From the NCBI GenBank assembly GCA_904396495.1, contig CAJFOJ010000054.1, positions 1-54,185 of the forward strand: a stretch of 54,185 nt of DNA, given 5' to 3'. A program made the translations under genes and the position numbers. This stretch comes from an uncultured Oscillospiraceae bacterium (GTDB lineage Bacteria > Bacillota > Clostridia > Oscillospirales > Ruminococcaceae). A model generated the notes under the pieces. It was given only the letters and a program-made list of their open reading frames with translations, did no database searches and was not told the origin of the DNA. Shown piece by piece: positions 24,822 through 32,296 of the stretch (positions within the stretch are counted from its first letter, which is position 1; each line of letters begins with the position of its first letter).

Positions 24822-25786
24822 GCTTTGATCCCTCCTGCTGGACTTTGTGAGTTTTGTTCGCCTACCTGCCGGACTTCTCGGATTTGGCAAGGGGCCTCCT
24901 GGCCTTTGAGCTGGACCAGAAAGTCAAATGCGCCCTCGTCAATTAGGGTCCGAATCTGAGGCCGCCGCATGAGCGCGTCCAATCTCCCGGCATGGGCGGT
25001 GGCCAGCACCGCGGTGCCGGCGTTAAGGCTCATCCGGATGGCATTGGCCTCCCCCTCGCCGCCGATTTCATCGCAGACGATGAGCTCCGGCGACAGGGTG
25101 CGCAAGGCGATGTTCATCCCCTCCCCCTTGGGGTAGCCGGTGAGCACATCGGTGCAGGGCCCTAGTTCGATTTGAGGCGTGCCGTTATAAACTGCCCCCA
25201 GCTCGCCCCGTTCGTCGATGACGGCGATTTTTATGTATTTTCCCGCCTTTCCGGAGGAAAGGGCGGCGATGATGTCCTTTAAAAAAGTGGTTTTGCCGCT
25301 CATGGGTGCTCCGGATAAGAGGATGGACGGGAGGGAATCCCCGTAGAACCGCCGGACAAAATCCCTCGATATGTTTGGAAAACTCCGGGCGATACGGAAG
25401 TTCATCGAGTTGACCTCCCGCAGAGTAATGATTTTTCCATCCTCCTGTACCGCCGTACCGGAGAAGCCTACCCGGTGGCCGCCTGGCAGGGTGAGAAACC
25501 CCTGCCGGATCTGCTCCTCGCAGCTGTGGACCGAGTAGCCGCAAACCCGCTGGAAACAGTCCCACAAATCGGCTTCATCGGGGATAAGAGTGCCCATCCC
25601 GGGGGATTTCGTCACTGCACCACTGGATGTTAAAAAGACGGTTGTCCCCATAAGGACGAGGCTTAAAGGCCTCCCCTGCCGGAGCCTGATTTCCCGGACG
25701 GTTTTCTGTACACTGGACGGTACTGCCGCCAACGATGTCCGGATCATATCGGAAAAATACGGGAGCACTTGTACATACCCTTCCAT
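24815..25786 (-). CDS. spoIIIAA: Stage III sporulation protein AA (ATPase)
   Basis: Secretion-type ATPase of the SpoIIIA channel, 323 residues. Walker A is SGAPMSGKTTFLKDI near residues 155-170. A Walker B-like region IVCDEIGGEGEANAIRMSL follows, with TAHAGRLDALMRRP as a sensor block. The N-terminal half has CGYSVHSCEEQIRQGFLTLPGGHRVG, typical of the family. First gene of the operon; ATG with AAAGGAAGG upstream and a candidate sigma-E promoter about 50 bases further up. Confidence 0.95.
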   Translation of the reverse strand: MEGYVQVLPYFSDMIRTSLAAVPSSVQKTVREIRLRQGRPLSLVLMGTTVFLTSSGAVTKSPGMGTLIPDEADLWDCFQRVCGYSVHSCEEQIRQGFLTLPGGHRVGFSGTAVQEDGKIITLREVNSMNFRIARSFPNISRDFVRRFYGDSLPSILLSGAPMSGKTTFLKDIIAALSSGKAGKYIKIAVIDERGELGAVYNGTPQIELGPCTDVLTGYPKGEGMNIALRTLSPELIVCDEIGGEGEANAIRMSLNAGTAVLATAHAGRLDALMRRPQIRTLIDEGAFDFLVQLKGQEAPCQIREVRQVGEQNSQSPAGGIKAC

Positions 25787-25833
25787 GGTTTTACCTTCCT
25801 TTCCGCCTTGGCGGACAAACTTATATCTGATGC

Positions 25834-25861
25834 ATCTTATGCCTTGTCCGCAAAAGATAGA
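25834..25861 (-). promoter_or_regulatory. Candidate sigma-E promoter of spoIIIA
   Basis: On the minus strand TCTATCT (25861-25855), a 13-nt spacer and CATAAGAT (25841-25834), compared with the known sigma-E -10 form CATAnnnT and an A/T-rich ATATT-type -35. The spacing and -10 fit; the -35 is only approximate. Mother-cell expression is the known pattern of this operon. Confidence 0.45.
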
Positions 25862-25939
25862 ACCTTTTTGTTGTTATCTTTGTTGTCAAAGTTTGAACCT
25901 TCTGTTACAATAGAAAATGATAAAAGGAGGGAATCCTAA

Positions 25940-26284
25940 TTGAAAAAGGTAAAAATTACCGTCTTAAAGACCACTTTGGATAAGGAACTGGCTCTGGAAT
26001 ACGGTGTGGAGGGCCTGAGCGCCTGCCCCATGTTGAAGGAGGGCCAGGTATTTTGGGCAGATTACGCCAAGCCGGATGGCCTCTGTGACGAGGCGTGGAA
26101 AGCCATCTACCAGTACGTTTTCGCGCTGGCCCACGGCGCGGGCAATCAGCTCTTTTATTACGGCGACTGGATCAGAAAACCGGGCGTCGCCATTTGCAGC
26201 TGCAACGACGGCCTGCGCCCGGTGATTTTTAAGCTGGAAGCCACAGAGGAAGAAGCAACGATCGATTACGTTCCCGTCCGTTGA
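25940..26284 (+). CDS. TIGR04076 family protein
   Basis: 114 residues. It resembles small conserved proteins of the TIGR04076 family: KKVKITVLKTTLDKELALEY, a CPMLKEGQVF block, CDEAWKAIYQYVFALAHGAG and KPGVAICSCNDGLRPVIFKLE. No enzymatic function is known for the family; the two conserved Cys regions might bind metal. TTG start with AAAGGAGGG about 8 nt upstream. Divergent from spoIIIAA and 19 bases ahead of the epimerase-like gene. Confidence 0.8.
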   Translation: MKKVKITVLKTTLDKELALEYGVEGLSACPMLKEGQVFWADYAKPDGLCDEAWKAIYQYVFALAHGAGNQLFYYGDWIRKPGVAICSCNDGLRPVIFKLEATEEEATIDYVPVR

Positions 26285-26303
26285 ACAGAAAGGATGACCG
26301 ACG

Positions 26304-27185
26304 ATGATTACCCTCAAAAACGACAACATGACGGCTCAAATTTCCCCGACTGGCGCTGAACTCAAGTCGCTTCGGGACAACTGTGGCAACGAAATGATCT
26401 GGCCCGGCGACCCCAACGGATGGGAGCGGAGTTCCCCTCTGCTCTTCCCCATCGTCAGCAACACCCGGAATAAAAAACTCATCATCAAGGGCAGGGAGTA
26501 CGAGATGCCAAACCATGGACTCGTCCGCGGCCTTCCCTGGAAGATGGAACATTTCGCCACCGACCAGGTGGTGTTTTCCGTCTGTGAAAACGAAGAGACA
26601 CTCCCTCACTACCCTTATCGGTTTTCTCTAAAAGCAGCTTATACCCTGCTTTCTAAGGGCATCCGGCTGGAACTGACGGTAAGCAATCCAAACGATGAGC
26701 CCATGCCCTACTGTATCGGCACCCACCCGGGGTTAAAGGTGCCTTTTGATTCCTCGAAAGACAGCGATTTCTCCGACTACAGCCTCCTTTTTGACCAGCC
26801 GGAACGGCGGGACTGCCCCTTGTATAATTTTGAGGAGCGCCAGATCGACATTGACAACCGGGAGGTTTTTTTGTCCGACTCGCAAACCTTTCATTTAGAT
26901 CACAATATCTTCAACCGGGTTGACTCGGTCATTCTCGATGACCTGCGCTCTCGGAAGGTGACTTTGCGAGACAACAAAACCGGTGAGGCGGTGAAATTCC
27001 GGTTTCAGAATTTTGGCGATCTCTGCATCTGGAATATGATGAACGCAAAATTCCTCTGTGTCGAGGCGTGGCAGGGGCTCTCGGTGCTGAACACCGAGGA
27101 CAATACCCTGGAACACAAGCACAACGTGGTAATACTGGCACCCGGTACCTCCCGAACTCACCTGCTAGAAATTGAAAAGGTCTAA
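26304..27185 (+). CDS. Aldose 1-epimerase family protein
   Basis: Cytoplasmic sugar mutarotase-like protein of 293 residues with the galactose-mutarotase beta-sandwich. Visible blocks include AELKSLRDNCGNEMIWPGDP, WERSSPLLFPIVSNTRN, the histidine block MPNHGLVRGLPW, and CIGTHPGLKVPF with the second catalytic-type His. The family (LacX-like) is thought to interconvert anomers; the substrate is unknown. ATG with AAAGGATG upstream; probably co-transcribed with the preceding small gene. Confidence 0.85.
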   Translation: MITLKNDNMTAQISPTGAELKSLRDNCGNEMIWPGDPNGWERSSPLLFPIVSNTRNKKLIIKGREYEMPNHGLVRGLPWKMEHFATDQVVFSVCENEETLPHYPYRFSLKAAYTLLSKGIRLELTVSNPNDEPMPYCIGTHPGLKVPFDSSKDSDFSDYSLLFDQPERRDCPLYNFEERQIDIDNREVFLSDSQTFHLDHNIFNRVDSVILDDLRSRKVTLRDNKTGEAVKFRFQNFGDLCIWNMMNAKFLCVEAWQGLSVLNTEDNTLEHKHNVVILAPGTSRTHLLEIEKV

Positions 27186-27243
27186 AAAATCATTTGCTGC
27201 GACCGGTCTCAGAAGATTTTGGTATCTCTTTTTACCGAAACTA

Positions 27244-27271
27244 TTGCAATTTTATCAGGATATGGTATACT
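27244..27271 (+). promoter_or_regulatory. Sigma-A promoter of the leader-rsgA-hflX unit
   Basis: TTGCAA (27244-27249), a 16-nt spacer and TATACT (27266-27271). The start near 27278 leaves about 425 nt of leader before the rsgA-like ATG, occupied by a leader ORF and several hairpins. Confidence 0.75.
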
Positions 27272-27321
27272 AACCCTAGTATGGGGCGGAGTTCCCGTCT
27301 GAAACGAAAGGAGTGGGTTTG

Positions 27322-27363
27322 ATGATTTCAAAGCTTTTCCGGATTAGGGTGGCTTTTGCTTAA
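27322..27363 (+). CDS. 13-residue leader peptide with an Arg-Ile-Arg motif
   Basis: ORF encoding MISKLFRIRVAFA, then TAA. AAAGGAG lies 8 nt before the ATG, as good as any site in this window, and the predicted transcript start is only about 45 nt upstream. Residues 7-9 are R-I-R, matching the R/K-x-R/K pattern at which macrolide-bound ribosomes are known to arrest (for example RLR in the ErmD leader). Terminator-like hairpins follow. The likely role is to sense stalled ribosomes and control read-through into the two GTPase genes downstream. Expression of the peptide is inferred, not shown. Confidence 0.6.
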   Translation: MISKLFRIRVAFA

Positions 27364-27385
27364 AATTGAATAGGCGGCTTTGGCA

Positions 27386-27407
27386 AAGGTGCTTTGCGCC
27401 TTATTTT
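27386..27407 (+). terminator. First leader hairpin
   Basis: AAGGTGC, loop TTT, GCGCCTT, then ATTTTG. Starts 23 bases after the leader ORF stop. It is a weak terminator or an anti-terminator half; overlapping alternative pairing with the preceding GGCGGC is possible. Confidence 0.4.
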
Positions 27408-27456
27408 GTCCTAGCCCAAAACCCAAGGAACCTTTCGTGAAAACTGTGACTGCACA

Positions 27457-27486
27457 GGGCGCATCGAAACGGGTGCGCTCTTTTTG
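27457..27486 (+). terminator. Second leader hairpin (attenuator candidate)
   Basis: GGGCGCA and TGCGCTC arms with a 10-nt loop, followed directly by TTTTTG. It has the form of an intrinsic terminator inside the leader. A further hairpin with arms TCGGGAGGC and GCTTCCCGA lies at 27496-27520. Confidence 0.55.
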
Positions 27487-27530
27487 CGCACTTTTTCGGG
27501 AGGCATTTAGCGCTTCCCGACGATATGCTC

Positions 27531-27580
27531 AAAATCCCGCAGCGAACAACCTCGAACGGCTGCTTGCTGCGGGATTTTTG
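27531..27580 (+). terminator. Third leader hairpin, strong intrinsic terminator
   Basis: AAAATCCCGCAGC pairs with GCTGCGGGATTTT across a 22-nt loop and ends in five T residues. It is the strongest terminator in the leader, 120 bases ahead of the rsgA-like gene, with no gene between it and the promoter other than the leader ORF. Confidence 0.75.
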
Positions 27581-27645
27581 CGTCTTTGAGCAGGAGACAC
27601 GGTTTTTTATGAAAACCTTTGGGATAATGGAAAGGAGTGATTAGG

Positions 27646-27753
27646 ATGAGGTTCATTGGCATCCATTTTTTCAATCATTACAATCGATTTACGGAGGAAA
27701 AAAATGATAGATTTATCCATTTACGGCTATTTGGAAACCGAAGGAGAACCTGA
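27646..27753 (+). CDS. Second leader ORF overlapping the rsgA-like start
   Basis: 35-codon frame starting MRFIGIHFFNHYNRF and ending 50 bases inside the downstream gene in another frame. AAAGGAG lies 8 nt before its ATG, the same spacing as in the first leader ORF. The ribosome binding site of the rsgA-like gene lies within it, so its translation should affect initiation there. It may be a regulatory ORF or a chance frame. Confidence 0.35.
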   Translation: MRFIGIHFFNHYNRFTEEKNDRFIHLRLFGNRRRT

Positions 27754-28756
27754 CAACGGTACCATCCCCTCCCGGGTCACCGCCGTCCACAGGGACAGAT
27801 ATGAGCTGATTTGTAAAAACGGGCCTGTTTTTGCACAGCTCAAATCCGCAGTTTACTATCAACGGGCACCCGAACCCTTTCCCACGGTAGGGGATTTTGT
27901 CCGCATCCAGTACATTGAAAACGGCGATAGCCTCATCGTCAAGACCCTGCCGAGAAAATCATTGTTCAGGAGGCTTGACCCTACGCCAGGGCGGGGGGAA
28001 CAGGCGGTGGCGGCAAACTTTGACTATGTGTTTATCCTGTCGTCTTTGAATCGCGAATTCAAAGTCGGAAGGTTGGAGCGGTACCTCACTTTGGCCTGGC
28101 AGAGTGGAGGTACGCCGGTTGTGGTACTCACCAAAAAGGACCTGGCAAAAGCCCCGGAAGAAGCGGAATGGACGGCTCGAAACGCCGCTCCAGGGGTGGA
28201 TGTCTTTTCCATCAGCTCGGTTACGGGCGAAGGGCTCGACGCCCTCGCTCCCTTCCTGTTGCCCAGCAAAACGCTGGTTTTTCTCGGTTCTTCCGGCGTG
28301 GGAAAATTCAGTTTGATAAATGCTCTTGCCGGTGAAGAACTCATGGCGACCGGCAATATCCGGGAAGCCGACTCCCGCGGGCGGCACACTACCACCCACC
28401 GGCAGCTTTTGATGCTTCCAAGCGGCGCTATAGTCATCGACACCCCCGGTATGCGGGAAATCGGCATGTGGGACGCGGCGGAGGGCTTGAGCGCTGCATT
28501 TATGGACGTCGAAGAGCTTGCCAGCCAGTGCAAATTCTCCGACTGCACCCACCAGAATGAGCCAGGCTGCGCCATCCGGGCCGCTATTGCCAACGGGAGC
28601 CTATCGGAAGAACGCTTCCAAAACTACCTCGCCCTTAGACGGGAAAACCGCTACGTGGAGGACAAAATGGGTTATCTCAGGGAAAAACAGCAGTGGCACA
28701 AGGAAATCTCCAAATGGTCGAAGCAGAAAAAGAAAGCGGGTGGGAAATTCCGATAA
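27704..28756 (+). CDS. rsgA: RsgA-like circularly permuted GTPase with altered P-loop
   Basis: 350-residue paralogue of RsgA, the GTPase that checks late 30S subunit maturation. N-terminal OB-like region (residues 1-80). The permuted G domain has G4 VLTKKD, G5 SSVTG, G1 GSSGVGKFS near 195-203, and G3 DTPG. The C-terminal zinc motif is CKFSDCTHQNEPGC. F202 replaces the Ser/Thr that follows the P-loop Lys and coordinates magnesium in GTPases, so its nucleotide chemistry may be altered. ATG 27704 has GGAGG 5-6 nt upstream. A separate housekeeping rsgA may exist elsewhere. It is followed by hflX 107 bases later. Confidence 0.85.
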   Translation: MIDLSIYGYLETEGEPDNGTIPSRVTAVHRDRYELICKNGPVFAQLKSAVYYQRAPEPFPTVGDFVRIQYIENGDSLIVKTLPRKSLFRRLDPTPGRGEQAVAANFDYVFILSSLNREFKVGRLERYLTLAWQSGGTPVVVLTKKDLAKAPEEAEWTARNAAPGVDVFSISSVTGEGLDALAPFLLPSKTLVFLGSSGVGKFSLINALAGEELMATGNIREADSRGRHTTTHRQLLMLPSGAIVIDTPGMREIGMWDAAEGLSAAFMDVEELASQCKFSDCTHQNEPGCAIRAAIANGSLSEERFQNYLALRRENRYVEDKMGYLREKQQWHKEISKWSKQKKKAGGKFR

Positions 28757-28863
28757 ATAAAAAAGGGGAAAGGCTGTGCCCGAGTTGGAAGGATAAAATA
28801 AAAAATATCGTTTCTATTACAAACTCTTTGCTCAAACCATAATACAGATAAGAAGGTGATTTT

Positions 28864-30132
28864 ATGAATATCAATGGCAACGAAAAACGGCAAAAGGCCG
28901 TCATCGCCGGGGTGGACACCGGAAGCTACGATCTGTTTGCGTCCTTAGAGGAACTGGCGGAGCTTGCCGACACCGCCGGAGCCGATGTGATCGGCCGTTT
29001 TACCCAAAACCGTGACGGTGTCGACAACGCCACCTATATCGGTGGAGGAAAGCTCCGGGAAATCAAGGAATTTATCGACCAAAACGGCGCAGACCTTTTG
29101 ATCTTCGACGATGAGTTGACTGGAAGCCAACTTCGCAACATCGAGGAAATTGTGGATGTGCGGGTTGTCGATCGCACCACTTTGATCCTCGATATTTTCG
29201 CCCAGCGTGCCAAGAGCAGCGAGGGCAAACTCCAGGTGGAGCTCGCCCAGCAGAAATACAGGCTGCCGCGGCTTGTGGGGATGGGAAAAAGTCTCTCCCG
29301 ACTGGGCGGCGGCATCGGCACCCGGGGCCCCGGCGAAACCAAGCTGGAAACCGACCGGCGGCATATCCGCAGGCGGATTAACGCCCTGGAATCAGAACTT
29401 TTAACCTTGAGCAAACGCCGTGCCCGGGTGCGGGAGCGGAGAAGTAAATTAAGCGTTCCCACCATCGCTATCGTCGGTTACACAAATGTGGGAAAATCCA
29501 CTTTGCTCAACCTGCTGACCGGCGCGGATGTCTACGCGCAAAATAAACTATTTGCAACCTTAGACCCCACTGCCCGGGAAATCGTGCTCCCCGATGGCCA
29601 GCATGCCGTCATCGTCGACACAGTTGGGCTGATAAGGCGGCTGCCCCACCACCTGGTGGAGGCTTTTAAATCCACCTTGGAGGAGGCGGCAGCCGCCGAT
29701 GTGATCCTAAATGTCTGCGATGCCGCCGACCCCATGGCAAAAGAACAACTGGATGTGACCAATACCCTCTTGGGCGAGCTGGGCTGCGGCGATACGCCGG
29801 TCATCACTGTTTACAACAAGGCGGATTTATTAAACGAGGTTCCCAGCCCCGCAAAAGGGAGCCCTATGGTTTACATCTCTGCAAAAGAAAACCTGGGAAC
29901 GGACAGGCTGTTGGCAGCCATCGCGCAGGCCTTATCCGGTTCGATGAAGGAAGTCTGGCTGCTGATCCCCTACGATCAAGGAAGCCTCTTAAACCGCATC
30001 CGGCAGCAGGGAAAGGTCTATACCGAACGCTTTGAAGAATCAGGAATTCTGATGCACGCACTGGTGGAGCGGAAGATTTTAAAATCCCTCCTCCCCTACT
30101 GTACCGACGTGCCAGAAGCTTTGAAAAAATAA
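28864..30132 (+). CDS. hflX: GTPase HflX
   Basis: Ribosome-associated GTPase of 422 residues that, in characterised species, splits stalled 70S ribosomes; some copies (Listeria HflXr) give macrolide and lincosamide resistance. The N-terminal glycine-rich domain has GRFTQNRDGVDNATYIGGGK and LDIFAQRAKSSEGKLQVELAQ. GGGIGTRGPGETKLETDRR precedes the G domain with G1 GYTNVGKST at 205-213, DTVGLIRRLPHHLVEAF as G3, and NKADLL as G4. ATG with AAGAAGGTGA upstream. Shares a long leader with the rsgA-like gene. Confidence 0.92.
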   Translation: MNINGNEKRQKAVIAGVDTGSYDLFASLEELAELADTAGADVIGRFTQNRDGVDNATYIGGGKLREIKEFIDQNGADLLIFDDELTGSQLRNIEEIVDVRVVDRTTLILDIFAQRAKSSEGKLQVELAQQKYRLPRLVGMGKSLSRLGGGIGTRGPGETKLETDRRHIRRRINALESELLTLSKRRARVRERRSKLSVPTIAIVGYTNVGKSTLLNLLTGADVYAQNKLFATLDPTAREIVLPDGQHAVIVDTVGLIRRLPHHLVEAFKSTLEEAAAADVILNVCDAADPMAKEQLDVTNTLLGELGCGDTPVITVYNKADLLNEVPSPAKGSPMVYISAKENLGTDRLLAAIAQALSGSMKEVWLLIPYDQGSLLNRIRQQGKVYTERFEESGILMHALVERKILKSLLPYCTDVPEALKK

Positions 30133-30300
30133 CTGCAAAATTTCCAAATGGCTTCCCCCTCACCCCCGCCTTATTTTCCGCATACTATGACAATAACCTC
30201 ACATGCAATTGACCATTGCCGCGCTTTTCATCTGGTTTGAGGAGCTGCTCGGCCGATTGGCCGCAGCATTTGAGGGATTTGAAAAGGCGGGTGAAGGGCT

Positions 30301-30927
30301 TTGGTCAGTGCTTTGCTGGTTTTGGCGGTAGTTCTCGACGGATTTACCGCCTGTTTTGCCTACGGGGTCAATCGGATTAAAATTCCCTTGTTGTCTGCAG
30401 CGCTCATCTCACTGATGGGGACGGGAATGCTGATGCTTTCTCTGGGGGCGGCGGATTGGATTGGAAGTTACATATCCTTTCGGGCCTGTAAAGTAGTTAG
30501 CTTTTCAGTCCTGTTTTTAGTGGGGTTCTGCAACCTGTTTCAGAACTCCGTCAAGGCGGTGCTCCAAAAAGCTGCCGACAACAGCAAAAAAATGAGCTTT
30601 CGCTGGTCGGGCATCTCGTTTATGCTGTCCATCTGCCTGGACGAGACCAAAGCGGATGCAGACTGCTCCAAAGTGCTCTCGGCAAAAGAGGCGCTGGCTT
30701 TGGGGACGGCCCTGTCCATCGATTCGCTGGCAACCGGCTTCGGCAGCGGGCTTGTGGGCCAAAACTACCTGATGATCGCCATTTTGGCCCTTAGTATGCA
30801 TATGGTAGCCATTTTTTTAGGACATTTTCTAGGGGAAAAAGCAGGGGCAAACGTCAAAACCTTACAGCTAGATTGGCTGGGAGGCGCCATTATTATAGTA
30901 CTGGCATTTCTTCGCCTGTTAGGGTGA
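30301..30927 (+). CDS. ytaF: YtaF-like sporulation membrane protein (MntP fold)
   Basis: 208 residues with about six membrane helices, resembling YtaF, a MntP-related membrane protein linked to sporulation. The N-terminal LLVLAVVLDGFTACFAYGVNRI and the internal repeat ALALGTALSIDSLATGFGSGL hold the paired acidic residues (D at the middle of each first helix) typical of MntP/YtaF. The start is TTG 30301; an in-frame TGA lies at 30292, so no earlier start is possible. The ribosome binding site GAAGGG is very close, so the start is uncertain. 30133-30300 shows only a small stem around 30249-30269. Confidence 0.75.
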   Translation: MVSALLVLAVVLDGFTACFAYGVNRIKIPLLSAALISLMGTGMLMLSLGAADWIGSYISFRACKVVSFSVLFLVGFCNLFQNSVKAVLQKAADNSKKMSFRWSGISFMLSICLDETKADADCSKVLSAKEALALGTALSIDSLATGFGSGLVGQNYLMIAILALSMHMVAIFLGHFLGEKAGANVKTLQLDWLGGAIIIVLAFLRLLG

Positions 30928-31060
30928 GGAAAGAAATTTAAAAGACTGCATTGTTCACAGAATCACCCTTTTTTTGCGCCGTCCTCTGGATTATAATGGG
31001 CGTATTAGGCGAAGGAAAAAAATCTCCAGAAAAGATCGGGACAAGAAAGGCGGTATAGCA

Positions 31061-31978
31061 ATGAAATACATATCCATCGGAAACGGGGCTTTTCGCGCAT
31101 CTGAAATCGCCCTTGGCTGTATGCGGATGAATAGCCTCGGCGGAAAGGAAGCGGAAACCTTAGTTCAAACAGCCTTGGAACAGGGCATTAACTTTTTTGA
31201 CCACGCCGATATCTACGGCGGCGGCAAATCGGAGGAAGTTTTTTCCGGGGCTGTCCACATAAATGACGACATCCGGGAGAAAATTTTTATCCAGACCAAG
31301 TGCGCCATCCACGACGGCTATTACGATTTTTCCAAAAAGCACATCCTCCGGTCGGTGGAGGGCAGTTTGAGGAGACTGCACACCGATTACCTAGATGTTT
31401 TGCTTCTCCACCGGCCTGACGCCCTCATGGAACCGGAAGAAGTGGCAGAGGCCTTTGCTGAACTCCGGGCAAGCGGCAAGGTGCGCTTTTTTGGCGTGAG
31501 TAACCACAGTCCCTATCAAATGGAGCTCCTGCAGAAATACCTGCAGGACCGCCTCATTATAAACCAGCTTCAATTAAGCCTCACAAATACCGGCATGATT
31601 GACGCGGGTATCAATGTGAACACCAAATTTGACGGCGCAATCGACCGGGATGGCGGTGTGCTGGATTACTGCCGCCTGCACGATATCACCATCCAGCCCT
31701 GGAGCCCGCTTCAGTACGGCTTTATTGAAGGGGTGTTCTTAGGAAGCGACAAATACCCTGAATTGAATGCTGTCATTGGAGAACTGGCGCGAAAACACGA
31801 CGTATCAGACACCGCTATCGCCTTCTCTTGGTTGTTGCGCCATCCTGCTAAGATGCAGCCCATCGCTGGCACCACTAATCCGCAACGGATTGCCGATATC
31901 TGTCAATCCTCCGAAGTGGAGCTGACCCGGGAGGAATGGTACAGCCTTTACAAGGCGGCGGGCAACAGGCTGCCGTAA
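31061..31978 (+). CDS. Aldo/keto reductase
   Basis: NADPH-dependent oxidoreductase with a TIM-barrel fold, 305 residues, resembling YdhF-like reductases. Visible motifs are ALGCMRMNSLGG, GINFFDHADIYGGGKSEE with catalytic Asp and Tyr, YLDVLLLHRPD with catalytic His, GVSNHSPYQMELLQ and the C-terminal cofactor loop IAGTTNPQRI. Substrate unknown. ATG 31061 with AAAGGCGG upstream; the in-frame extension to 30974 is arginine-rich spacer and contains a TATAAT at about 30992 that could be its promoter. Confidence 0.88.
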   Translation: MKYISIGNGAFRASEIALGCMRMNSLGGKEAETLVQTALEQGINFFDHADIYGGGKSEEVFSGAVHINDDIREKIFIQTKCAIHDGYYDFSKKHILRSVEGSLRRLHTDYLDVLLLHRPDALMEPEEVAEAFAELRASGKVRFFGVSNHSPYQMELLQKYLQDRLIINQLQLSLTNTGMIDAGINVNTKFDGAIDRDGGVLDYCRLHDITIQPWSPLQYGFIEGVFLGSDKYPELNAVIGELARKHDVSDTAIAFSWLLRHPAKMQPIAGTTNPQRIADICQSSEVELTREEWYSLYKAAGNRLP

Positions 31979-32210
31979 GACGGTCCGATAACCGAATGTG
32001 TAAAACGTCAGGATGTTAGCTGTGGCTGCCGCAAACGGGTACACACGTTTCAAAGTCTTGGTACTTTAGCAAGGCGTTTTGAATTCTACTCTTTTGTAAC
32101 TTGAGTAATTTCTGAACGCAAGTAATATCTCAGATGCTATTTGCCAATGCCAAATTGAATAATTGTGTTTTCACTGACAAGTGTGGCTGTCTCTGCTAAA
32201 AGGTAGATAT

Positions 32211-32241
32211 AAGAGCGAAAGCAACGAATGCTTTCGCTCTT
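32211..32241. terminator. 12-bp hairpin in the gap before gatB
   Basis: AAGAGCGAAAGC and GCTTTCGCTCTT with a 7-nt loop. It lies 230 bases after the aldo/keto reductase. The stretch 31979-32210 shows no gene that I can support. Possible terminator on plus. Confidence 0.5.
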
Positions 32242-32258
32242 ACGCTTTTAACAAGAAA

Positions 32259-32284
32259 CCCCCACGATACATTTAACGTGGGGG
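32259..32284 (-). terminator. Terminator of the gatCAB group
   Basis: CCCCCACG and CGTGGGGG with a 10-nt loop, just past the gatB stop. On the minus strand it is followed by TTTCTTGTT. Confidence 0.8.
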
Positions 32285-32296
32285 TAAAAATTTAAA

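Noticed and set aside
27281..27322. Near-leaderless 13-codon ORF before the main leader peptide
   Set aside because: The ATG would be only a few bases from the predicted transcript start and has no ribosome binding site; it may be chance.
27380..27589. 69-codon plus-strand frame in the rsgA/hflX leader
   Set aside because: It covers the terminator hairpins, has no good ribosome binding site, and its sequence is dominated by the stem arms.
30203..30331. 42-codon frame MQLTIAALFIWFEELL... ahead of and overlapping ytaF
   Set aside because: Looks hydrophobic and protein-like, but there is no ribosome binding site before its ATG and it overlaps ytaF in another frame.
31979..32210. Possible small RNA or gene in the 230-base gap after the aldo/keto reductase
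   Set aside because: No frame with a ribosome binding site and no clear promoter; only the downstream hairpins are supported.
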